Assembly: GCA_910584035.1 (NCBI GenBank) | Contig: CAJTZR010000040.1 | Location: forward strand, 1 to 14,894 | Reading direction: 5' to 3' | DNA: 14,894 nt | DNA from: an uncultured Christensenella sp. | GTDB lineage: Bacteria; Bacillota; Clostridia; Christensenellales; UBA3700 | Part shown: positions 8,291 through 14,207 of the stretch, piece by piece | Numbering within the stretch: position 1 is the first letter of the stretch | Layout of the letters: every line of letters begins with the position of its first letter | Program-made: the position numbers and the translations under genes | The notes under the pieces: generated by a model | The model's database searches: none | Seen by the model: only the letters and a program-made list of their open reading frames with translations | What the model was told of the DNA's origin: nothing

Positions 8291-10081
8291 ATGGCTGAAT
8301 TAATTAGTGGATACAAACGTACTAAATTATGTGGCGAATTCAGAAAAACCGATATTGATAAACAAGTGGTTTGTATGGGTTTTGTCGGCAAATACCGCAA
8401 TTTGGGCAACTTGATTTTTATTGATGTTAGAGATAGAGCGGGTATTGTACAAGTGTCTTTTGACGATAGCACACCTAAAGATATTTTTGAGAAAGCTACT
8501 ACACTGCGTAACGAATTTGTTGTTTGCGTAAAAGGCATTGTTCGCTCAAGAGGTAGCAATGTTAATAAAAATCTTCCTACTGGTGAAATTGAAATTATCG
8601 CTCAAGACTTGAAAATATTAAATGAAGCAGAAGTTGCTCCATTTGTTATCAGTGATGATGCCAAAGTCAGCGATGTAACAAGGCTTAAATACAGATACCT
8701 TGATTTACGCCGCCCATCACTACAAAAAATACTTATAATGAGAAATAAAATCACAAAAATTACACGTGATTATTTAGATTCTAAAGGCTTTTTGGATATA
8801 GAAACACCTTTCCTAGGCAAGTCCACTCCAGAAGGTGCAAGAGACTATTTAGTGCCATCACGTATACACCCAGGTGAGTTTTACGCATTGCCACAATCAC
8901 CACAATTGTTTAAACAATTGCTAATGATTGCAGGTTTTGACAGATATTATCAAATCGCAAGATGTTTCCGTGACGAGGACTTAAGGGCAAATAGACAACC
9001 AGAGTTTACTCAAATAGACTTGGAAATGAGCTATGTTGAAAAAGACGAGGACGTAATGGAACTTGCAGAGGGCTTAATTTGTGAAATATTTAATCAATGC
9101 TTAGGTATGGATTTAAAGGTCGGTTCTTTCCGCAAAATTCCTTATGCTGAAGCAATGGAAAACTATGGTAGCGACAAACCAGATACAAGATTTGATTTAA
9201 AGATTAAAGACATATCAAAAACAATTGAGGGTACTGAGTTTAGTGTATTTGCTAACACTCTTGCAAATGGTGGCAGTGTACGTGGTATCAATGCAAAAGG
9301 TCTTGCTAATCTTACAAGAAAACAAATAGATGCACTTGCTGAATTTGTAAAAGGCTATGGCGTAAAAGGTTTAGCTTGGGTTGCTCTAAAAGCTGAGGGT
9401 ACCACTTCTTCATTCGCTAAATTTATGACAGATGAGCAAATGAACAATATTTACAAAGCTATGGATGCGGAGCAAGGCGACTTAATTCTTATTATTGCAG
9501 ACAAAACTCAACTTGTGCTTGATACTCTAGGCGGTTTAAGATGCCATATTGCAGATGTTTACAATTTGTATGACAAGTCTAAATTTGATTTCCTTTGGGT
9601 AACAGATTTCCCAATGCTAGAATGGGACGAGGAAGAAGGCAGATTTGTTGCAGTTCACCACCCATTCACATCTTGTAAAGCGGAAGATATTCCACTACTT
9701 GAAACAGACCCTGGCAAGGCTAGAGCAAACGCTTACGACTTTGTTATTAATGGTCAAGAGGCTGGCGGTGGTTCAATCCGTATCCACAATGTGAAAATGC
9801 AAGAGAAAATGTTTAAATTGCTTGGTATGAGTGAAGAGGATATTAAAAACAGATTTGGCTTCTTTGTAGACGCATTCAAATATGGTGCACCTCCTCACGG
9901 CGGTCTTGCATTTGGCTTAGATAGATTGGTAATGTTAGTAACTGGTACTGATAATATAAAAGATGTTATTGCGTTCCCTAAAGTTCAAAATGCGTCTTGC
10001 TTAATGTCAGAAGCACCAAGTCCAGTTGAAGATAAGCAATTAAAAGAGCTATTTTTGGATATAAAAATGCCAAAAGACTAA
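8291..10081 (+). CDS. aspS: Aspartate-tRNA ligase (bacterial AspRS)
   Basis: This class IIb synthetase charges tRNA-Asp. From ATG 8291 it has 596 residues; a TTG at 8285 would add two. The N-terminal OB-fold anticodon domain holds LIFIDVRDRAGIVQV (41-55). RLKYRYLDLRRP (131-142) leads into the catalytic core. GFLDIETPFL, STPEGARDYLVPSR and PQSPQLFKQLLM follow, then motif 2 (YYQIARCFRDEDLRANRQPE, 219-238). The bacterial GAD insertion domain lies at roughly 285-410. Motif 3 is GGLAFGLDRLVML near the C-terminus. Length and the insertion show the bacterial, not archaeal, type. In the OB fold the usual GWVNRRRDLG reads GFVGKYRNLG, a variant at the anticodon-contacting strand, though the last Arg is kept. 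Whether it also charges tRNA-Asn cannot be read here. The end is 4 bases before tcdA. Confidence 0.97.
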   Translation: MAELISGYKRTKLCGEFRKTDIDKQVVCMGFVGKYRNLGNLIFIDVRDRAGIVQVSFDDSTPKDIFEKATTLRNEFVVCVKGIVRSRGSNVNKNLPTGEIEIIAQDLKILNEAEVAPFVISDDAKVSDVTRLKYRYLDLRRPSLQKILIMRNKITKITRDYLDSKGFLDIETPFLGKSTPEGARDYLVPSRIHPGEFYALPQSPQLFKQLLMIAGFDRYYQIARCFRDEDLRANRQPEFTQIDLEMSYVEKDEDVMELAEGLICEIFNQCLGMDLKVGSFRKIPYAEAMENYGSDKPDTRFDLKIKDISKTIEGTEFSVFANTLANGGSVRGINAKGLANLTRKQIDALAEFVKGYGVKGLAWVALKAEGTTSSFAKFMTDEQMNNIYKAMDAEQGDLILIIADKTQLVLDTLGGLRCHIADVYNLYDKSKFDFLWVTDFPMLEWDEEEGRFVAVHHPFTSCKAEDIPLLETDPGKARANAYDFVINGQEAGGGSIRIHNVKMQEKMFKLLGMSEEDIKNRFGFFVDAFKYGAPPHGGLAFGLDRLVMLVTGTDNIKDVIAFPKVQNASCLMSEAPSPVEDKQLKELFLDIKMPKD

Positions 10082-10085
10082 TTAT

Positions 10086-10772
10086 ATGGAAAATATATTT
10101 GACAGAACAAAGTTGCTTATTGGTGAAGATGGATTAAATACATTACAAAATTGTAATGTACTTGTTGTTGGTGTTGGTGGTGTCGGTGGCTATGCGGTAG
10201 AAATTCTTACTCGTTGTGGCATTGGTAATTTTACTATTGTTGATGGAGATTCGGTAGATATTACCAATATTAACAGACAAATCATTGCGACAACTTCCAC
10301 AATTGGCAATGCAAAAGTTCAAGTAATGGCAGATAGAATGAGAGATATTAACCCAAATGTAAATGTTAGAGCGTTAAATTTGCGGTTTAATAGCGATAGT
10401 GTTGATTTAGTATTTGATAGACATTACGATTATGTCATAGATGCAATAGATAGTGTAAGCGATAAATTATTACTAATACTAACTGCCAAAAATAAAAATT
10501 TAAATATTATTAGTGCTATGGGTGCGGGAAATAGAGTACAACTTAATGATTTTGTAGTTATAGATATATTTAAAACGCAAAACGATAAGCTTGCAAAAAA
10601 AATGCGAAAGTTACTTAAAGATAATGGTGTAACAGAACTAGACACAGTAACATCTAACACATTGCCATTACAAACAGATAGCAATGTAATAGGTAGTATT
10701 GCATATATGCCACCACTTGCGGGTATTAAACTTGGTGGATATGTGGTAAACAAACTTTTAAAAAATAATTAA
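10086..10772 (+). CDS. tcdA: tRNA threonylcarbamoyladenosine dehydratase TcdA (ThiF/E1-like)
   Basis: This 228-residue E1-like adenylating enzyme probably cyclises t6A at position 37 of ANN-decoding tRNAs to ct6A. The ATP-binding loop is VVGVGGVGGYA (27-37). IVDGDSVDITNINRQ (51-65) includes acidic D53 and R64, followed by K77 in GNAKVQVM. DYVIDAIDSVSDK (115-127) and ISAMGAGNR (142-150) are signatures of the TcdA/YgdL subgroup rather than ThiF or MoeB. The end, GSIAYMPPLAGIKLGGYVV, also matches. It is shorter than the Bacillus and E. coli proteins (about 250-270), missing part of the C-terminal extension. Its position after aspS matches Bacillus yrvM. No clear ribosome binding site precedes the ATG (only AAAAGA), so translation may depend on coupling to aspS. 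ThiF/MoeB is less likely because no thiamine or molybdopterin gene is nearby. Confidence 0.88.
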   Translation: MENIFDRTKLLIGEDGLNTLQNCNVLVVGVGGVGGYAVEILTRCGIGNFTIVDGDSVDITNINRQIIATTSTIGNAKVQVMADRMRDINPNVNVRALNLRFNSDSVDLVFDRHYDYVIDAIDSVSDKLLLILTAKNKNLNIISAMGAGNRVQLNDFVVIDIFKTQNDKLAKKMRKLLKDNGVTELDTVTSNTLPLQTDSNVIGSIAYMPPLAGIKLGGYVVNKLLKNN

Positions 10773-10787
10773 CAGAGGTATAAAATT

Positions 10788-12038
10788 ATGATGGATTTAT
10801 CAATTATTAAAAAGAACGACCCAGAATTGTACGAAAGTATGATTAAAGAGCTTGATAGGCAAAGAGGTAATCTTGAGCTTATTGCAAGCGAAAACATTGT
10901 TAGCCCAACAGTACTTGCAGCTGCTGGAACTCACTTTACAAATAAGTATGCTGAAGGCTTACCAGGCAAAAGATATTATGGTGGCTGTGTGTATGTTGAC
11001 GAGGCTGAAAACATTGCTATAGAGCGTGCTAAAAAGCTATTTGGTGCTGATTGTGCAAATGTACAACCTCATAGCGGAGCATCTGCAAATTTAGCTGTAT
11101 TCTTTGCTGTGCTTGAGCCAGGCGATACAGTTATGGGTATGAATTTAGCTCACGGCGGACATTTATCACACGGAAGCCCAGTAAATATAAGCGGTAAATA
11201 TTTTAATATTGTACCTTATGGTGTTAATAAAGATACTGGTAAAATTGATTATGAGGAATTGGAAAGAATCGCTTTGGAAACTAAGCCTAAGCTAATTTTA
11301 GCTGGTGCAAGTGCATATCCAAGAGCAATTGACTTTGCAAAATTCCGTGAGGTTGCAGACAAAGTTGGTGCAATTTTTATGGTTGATATGGCTCATATCG
11401 CTGGTCTAGTAGCTGCTGGTTGCCACGAAAATCCAGTTAAATATGCAGATATTGTTACTACTACAACTCACAAAACTTTAAGAGGCCCTAGAGGTGGTTT
11501 GATTTTGTGTAAAGAGGAATATGCAAAAGCAATCAATAAAGCAGTATTCCCAGGTATTCAAGGCGGTCCACTAGAACATATAATCGCTGCAAAAGCTGTT
11601 GCATTGAAAGAAGCTATGAGTGAGGAATTTATTGCTTACCAACAACAAGTTGTTAAAAATGCAAAAAAATTAGCTGAGGTATTATTAAGTCGAGGCATCA
11701 ATCTAGTTAGTGGTGGTACAGATAACCATTTAATGCTACTAGATTTAACAAATAATAATATTACTGGTAAAGAGCTTGAGGCATTGCTTGACGAGGCTCA
11801 TATCACTGTTAATAAAAATGCTATACCATTTGATACTAAATCACCATTTATCACTTCTGGCGTAAGAATTGGTACTCCAGCAGTTACTACTAGGGGTATG
11901 AAACAGGATGAAATGGTTATAATAGGTAATTGCATAGCGGATATAGTTGAAGAAAAAGAAGCTGCTATTAGTAAAGTTTCTAAGATTGTTGGCGACTTAT
12001 GCAAAAAATTCCCATTGTATGAAAATGATATAATGTAA
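10788..12038 (+). CDS. glyA: Serine hydroxymethyltransferase
   Basis: This PLP enzyme interconverts serine and glycine and makes 5,10-methylene-tetrahydrofolate. The 416 residues are of normal length. The N-terminal region has NLELIASEN (28-36) and NKYAEGLPGKRYYGGC (52-67). NVQPHSGASAN (91-101) is the PLP phosphate region, VDMAHIAGL (199-207) carries D200 and H203, and TTTTHKTLRGPRGG has the Schiff-base lysine K229. GIQGGPLEH and the folate-site segments follow. Two ATGs stand in tandem (10788 and 10791). AGAGGT (10774-10779) is eight bases before the first, which is preferred. It is 15 bases after tcdA and probably the last gene of the long transcript. A 300-base gap follows. No convincing terminator is seen directly after the stop. 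Its folate product feeds TrmFO as well as purine and thymidylate synthesis. Confidence 0.98.
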   Translation: MMDLSIIKKNDPELYESMIKELDRQRGNLELIASENIVSPTVLAAAGTHFTNKYAEGLPGKRYYGGCVYVDEAENIAIERAKKLFGADCANVQPHSGASANLAVFFAVLEPGDTVMGMNLAHGGHLSHGSPVNISGKYFNIVPYGVNKDTGKIDYEELERIALETKPKLILAGASAYPRAIDFAKFREVADKVGAIFMVDMAHIAGLVAAGCHENPVKYADIVTTTTHKTLRGPRGGLILCKEEYAKAINKAVFPGIQGGPLEHIIAAKAVALKEAMSEEFIAYQQQVVKNAKKLAEVLLSRGINLVSGGTDNHLMLLDLTNNNITGKELEALLDEAHITVNKNAIPFDTKSPFITSGVRIGTPAVTTRGMKQDEMVIIGNCIADIVEEKEAAISKVSKIVGDLCKKFPLYENDIM

Positions 12039-12104
12039 TTTTATAAATTTTAACACAACACAATTGTATTTTTTATCATAAGATTAAATGCAATGAAAAT
12101 TTAC

Positions 12105-12131
12105 AAAAAAAATTGAAAAAATATTAAAAAA
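12105..12131 (+). promoter_or_regulatory. Three phased A-tracts upstream of the aro promoter (likely UP element / bent DNA)
   Basis: Runs of A occupy 12105-12112, 12116-12121 and 12126-12131. Their centres are 10 bases apart (12108.5, 12118.5, 12128.5), one helical turn each. The last run ends four bases before the -35 box. Phased A-tracts bend DNA, and A-rich sequence at this place can contact the RNA polymerase alpha C-terminal domain. The upstream part of the gap (12039-12104) is AT-rich with no supported feature. Confidence 0.55.
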
Positions 12132-12134
12132 GTA

Positions 12135-12163
12135 TTGACATTCAATAAAATTAGGTTTATAAT
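12135..12163 (+). promoter_or_regulatory. Sigma-70/SigA promoter of the aroF-tyrA attenuator transcript
   Basis: TTGACA (12135-12140) and TATAAT (12158-12163) both match the consensus at all six positions and are separated by 17 bases, the optimum. Transcription would start near 12170, about 23 bases before the leader ORF. Such a strong promoter fits control exercised after initiation, by attenuation. Confidence 0.88.
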
Positions 12164-12180
12164 ACAAACAAGATAAAGTT

Positions 12181-12184
12181 GGAG
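12181..12184 (+). promoter_or_regulatory. Ribosome binding site of the leader peptide
   Basis: GGAG is eight bases before the ATG at 12193, a good spacing. It is only one base before another ATG (12186), which it therefore rules out as a start. Confidence 0.7.
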
Positions 12185-12192
12185 TATGACTT

Positions 12193-12267
12193 ATGAAAAA
12201 TATTATCACTGTAAATTATTTTTACTTTTATTTTAACGTTGATAAAATTTTATCAAGGTCGCTTTAG
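12193..12267 (+). CDS. Tyr/Phe-rich attenuator leader peptide
   Basis: This 24-residue ORF (ATG 12193, TAG 12265-12267) has a good ribosome binding site and lies about 23 bases into the predicted transcript. It begins MKNIITVN. Residues 9-14 are YFYFYF, encoded at 12217-12234 by TAT TTT TAC TTT TAT TTT; the rest is NVDKILSRSL. Six aromatic codons in a row, three Tyr alternating with three Phe, immediately upstream of the first enzyme of aromatic amino acid synthesis, are the hallmark of a leader peptide whose translation senses charged tRNA. The last codons (AGG TCG CTT) overlap the antiterminator segment, so a ribosome at the stop codon would mask it, while one stalled in the YF run would leave it free. 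The peptide itself probably has no other function. It is too short for most gene finders. Confidence 0.85.
   Translation: MKNIITVNYFYFYFNVDKILSRSL
12239..12256 (+). repeat. Perfect 18-base palindrome inside the leader ORF (possible pause hairpin)
   Basis: TTGATAAAATTTTATCAA is self-complementary. It starts five bases after the YF codons and ends at the first base of the antiterminator segment. Its right half TTTATCAA (12249-12256) occurs again at 12287-12294, so the left half has two possible partners. It could act as the 1:2-type pause hairpin of classical attenuators, though it hardly overlaps the antiterminator strand. Confidence 0.5.
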
Positions 12268-12306
12268 CCTTACTTAAATTTTTAAATTTATCAATTTTAG
12301 CGACCT
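12256..12306 (+). promoter_or_regulatory. Antiterminator pairing (segments 2 and 3) of the aro attenuator
   Basis: AGGTCGCT (12256-12263, inside the leader ORF) is exactly complementary to AGCGACCT (12299-12306). The latter is also the left arm of the terminator. Pairing of 2 with 3 forms an 8-base stem with a 35-base AT-rich loop and prevents the terminator. Segment 2 ends one base before the leader stop codon, so it is covered by a terminating ribosome and exposed when the ribosome stalls at the Tyr/Phe codons. Confidence 0.78.
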
Positions 12307-12326
12307 ATTAATAGGTCGCTTTTTTT
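12299..12326 (+). terminator. Rho-independent terminator of the aro attenuator (segments 3 and 4)
   Basis: A perfect 22-base palindrome (12299-12320) has arms AGCGACCTA and TAGGTCGCT around TTAA. It ends in a run of seven T (12320-12326). It lies between the leader ORF and aroF, directly before the aroF ribosome binding site AAGGAG (12327-12332), so termination here would prevent aroF-tyrA transcription. Its right arm (12313-12320) is a direct repeat of segment 2 in the leader ORF, which is what makes the two structures mutually exclusive. Confidence 0.92.
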
Positions 12327-12338
12327 AAGGAGTATTTT

Positions 12339-13352
12339 ATGATTATTATTTTAAAGGATGGAGCAAATCAAGAACAAATCAACTCGTTAGTACAAAACAT
12401 TACTAATCGTGGTTTGACAGTACACGAAAGCGTTGGTAGCCAATCACACATTTTAGGTGTTATCGGTGACACCTCAAGAGTAGACACACAAACAATTATC
12501 AATCTAGAATGTGTAAGCGATGTAAAACGAGTTAGCGAACCTTATAAAGCGGTGAATAGGAAATTTCACCCAGAGGACACTATCGTAGATGTAGCAGGCA
12601 GAAAAATTGGTTCTGGATACTTCACAATGATAGCTGGTCCTTGTTCAGTTGAATCAGAAGAGCAAATTATTGAGGTAGCAAAAAGTGTTAAAGCAAGCGG
12701 TGCAAGTATGCTACGAGGCGGTGCATATAAACCAAGAACTTCTCCATACGCTTTCCAAGGACTTAAACAAGAGGGTATCAAGTTATTGTTACTAGCTAAA
12801 AAGGAAACTGGTTTACCAATTGTTACAGAACTTACAAATATCTCAAATTTAAAATACTTTGATGATGTTGATGTCATTCAAGTAGGTGCTAGAAATATGC
12901 AAAACTTTGATATGTTATATGAATTAGGTCATTCAAATAAACCAATTCTTTTAAAGAGAGGATTGTCAAGCACTATTGAGGAGTGGCTTATGAGTGCAGA
13001 GTATATTATGAGTGGCGGTAACCAAAATGTTATTTTGTGTGAGCGTGGAATTAGAACTTATGAAACTGCAACAAGAAATACTTTTGATATTAGTGCAGTG
13101 CCTATTTTAAAAAGGCTTTCTCACTTACCAGTTATCGTTGACCCAAGCCACGCAACAGGTAAAACTTGGCTTGTAGAGCCTCTTTTAAGAGCAGCAATCG
13201 GTGCAGGTAGTGATGGTGCTATGATTGAGGTTCATAACAATCCAAGCTGTGCATTATGTGATGGTGCACAATCAATCACTCCAGATACTTTTGATGAAAT
13301 TATGAAAGATGTTAAAAAGAGAATTATTTTTGAAGGGAAAAAATTAGTATGA
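12339..13352 (+). CDS. aroF: 3-deoxy-7-phosphoheptulonate (DAHP) synthase, type I-beta with N-terminal regulatory domain
   Basis: This 337-residue enzyme condenses phosphoenolpyruvate and erythrose 4-phosphate, the first step of the shikimate pathway. Residues 1 to about 70 form a ferredoxin-like domain (IIILKDGANQEQ to VKRVSEPYK) as in the Thermotoga enzyme, where such a domain binds Tyr/Phe and mediates feedback inhibition. The barrel follows: YFTMIAGPCSVES, MLRGGAYKPRTSPYAFQG, VIQVGARNMQNF, ILLKRGLSSTIEEW, ILCERGIRTYE and VIVDPSHATG. Metal ligands expected for the family are present at C102, H271, E297 and D308. AAGGAG (12327-12332) is six bases before the ATG. tyrA overlaps its end by four bases. 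The upstream attenuator should set its transcription by Tyr and Phe supply. Allosteric control is inferred from the domain, not seen. Confidence 0.95.
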   Translation: MIIILKDGANQEQINSLVQNITNRGLTVHESVGSQSHILGVIGDTSRVDTQTIINLECVSDVKRVSEPYKAVNRKFHPEDTIVDVAGRKIGSGYFTMIAGPCSVESEEQIIEVAKSVKASGASMLRGGAYKPRTSPYAFQGLKQEGIKLLLLAKKETGLPIVTELTNISNLKYFDDVDVIQVGARNMQNFDMLYELGHSNKPILLKRGLSSTIEEWLMSAEYIMSGGNQNVILCERGIRTYETATRNTFDISAVPILKRLSHLPVIVDPSHATGKTWLVEPLLRAAIGAGSDGAMIEVHNNPSCALCDGAQSITPDTFDEIMKDVKKRIIFEGKKLV

Positions 13353-14149
13353 AAGTTGGTTTTATAGGTATAGGTTTAATAGGTGGTTCAATTTTAAAAA
13401 GACTTGCAAGTTGTGGTGTTGAGAGTTTTGTATATGACAAAAATGATAGTGTAGTTAATGAAGCTATAACATTAAAAAATGTAGAAAAATTAACAAGTTT
13501 TAATAATTTAGATATAATATTATTGTCACTACCACCACAAGCTTGTGAAAATTTTATTAAAGAAAACCATACGAAAATCGGTACTATATTGATTTGTGAC
13601 GTTTGTGGAGTTAAAAATCATATACAAAATTTAGCGGATAAATTCAAGTTGAATTATTGCGGTATTCACCCAATGGCTGGTAGAGAAGTTGGCGGTTTTG
13701 CAAACTCAAAAGAAAACTTGTTTAATGGTGCAAATGTTGTAATCACAACGGAAAATCCACCACAAATTATATATGAAGTTATCCATCTTTTAGGCTTTGG
13801 TAAAATTGTTTATTCAAATCCAGATAAGCACGATAAAATTATTAGTTATACTTCGCAATTATGTCATATAGTATCCAATGCCTATGCAAAAAATCCATTA
13901 GTGCTAGAATGTGACGGCTTTACTGGCGGTAGCTTTGAGGACTTGACACGTGTCGGCAAAATGGATAGTAATCTATGGGTAGAACTCTTTGATAAAAATA
14001 GAGATAATCTAATTTGCGATATTGATACTATTATTAAAGAATTACAAAAGTATTATGATTGCTTAAATAGCGGTGACAACCAAAAATTAAAACAATTGAT
14101 TGAAGAAGGTAGTAATCTTTTGCAAGAGCAATTAAAGAATAGATTTTGA
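13349..14149 (+). CDS. tyrA: Prephenate dehydrogenase (TyrA), without ACT domain
   Basis: This 266-residue enzyme oxidatively decarboxylates prephenate to 4-hydroxyphenylpyruvate in tyrosine synthesis. The nucleotide fold is FIGIGLIGGS (5-14; G7, G9, G12), with D30 at the end of the second strand suggesting NAD rather than NADP. ILLSLPPQA (57-65), ICDVCGVK (82-89), the prephenate-site GIHPMAGREVGG (105-116, H107) and HDKIISYTSQLCHIVSNA (161-178) are family signatures, followed by GGSFEDLTRV. The length leaves no room for a C-terminal ACT regulatory domain, nor for a fused chorismate mutase. Its ATG overlaps the aroF TGA (ATGA, 13349-13352), so the two are translationally coupled. An arogenate-specific variant cannot be excluded. 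No terminator is seen after the TGA (14147-14149). Confidence 0.92.
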   Translation: MKVGFIGIGLIGGSILKRLASCGVESFVYDKNDSVVNEAITLKNVEKLTSFNNLDIILLSLPPQACENFIKENHTKIGTILICDVCGVKNHIQNLADKFKLNYCGIHPMAGREVGGFANSKENLFNGANVVITTENPPQIIYEVIHLLGFGKIVYSNPDKHDKIISYTSQLCHIVSNAYAKNPLVLECDGFTGGSFEDLTRVGKMDSNLWVELFDKNRDNLICDIDTIIKELQKYYDCLNSGDNQKLKQLIEEGSNLLQEQLKNRF

Positions 14150-14157
14150 TTAACGTA

Positions 14158-14186
14158 TTGACAAATTGGCAAAAATATAATACAAT
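14158..14186 (+). promoter_or_regulatory. Promoter of the lipoprotein gene
   Basis: TTGACA (14158-14163) is followed after 17 bases by TACAAT (14181-14186). An overlapping TATAAT (14176-14181) is only 12 bases from the -35 box and is too close. A perfect inverted repeat, TACAATT-A-AATTGTA (14181-14195), covers the -10 box and the likely start site and could be an operator or just AT-rich symmetry. Transcription would begin near 14193, about 15 bases before the ATG. Confidence 0.65.
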
Positions 14187-14207
14187 TAAATTGTAAATGA
14201 GGTTATT

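Noticed and set aside
8269..8559. Minus-strand open frame opposite the start of aspS, and similar ones opposite trmFO, hslV, hisS, tcdA, glyA and aroF
   Set aside because: Each lies antisense to a well-supported gene, has no recognisable motif and is compositionally a shadow of the sense codons.
10086..10772. ThiF or MoeB identity for the E1-like protein
   Set aside because: The position after aspS and the ISAMGAGNR and GSIAYMPPLAG segments fit TcdA, and no thiamine or molybdopterin genes are nearby.
12060..12074. Terminator after glyA (ACAATTGT palindrome followed by ATTTTTT)
   Set aside because: The palindrome is eight A/T-rich bases with no loop, and the flanks do not extend the stem. 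It is too weak to call.
12186..12236. Alternative leader ORF from ATG 12186, which also contains Tyr codons
   Set aside because: The GGAG is only one base before this ATG, too close for initiation. ATG 12193 has eight bases and contains the long YF run.
12170..12338. T-box riboswitch upstream of aroF
   Set aside because: The leader is short (about 170 bases) and lacks the conserved T-box antiterminator sequence (AGGGTGG-type core). The translated YF-rich ORF gives a better explanation.
12170..12338. TRAP-type control by repeated GAG/TAG triplets
   Set aside because: No series of regularly spaced GAG or TAG triplets is present in the leader.
14158..14181. Promoter TTGACA with TATAAT at 14176
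   Set aside because: The spacing is 12 bases. The overlapping TACAAT at 14181 has the correct 17.
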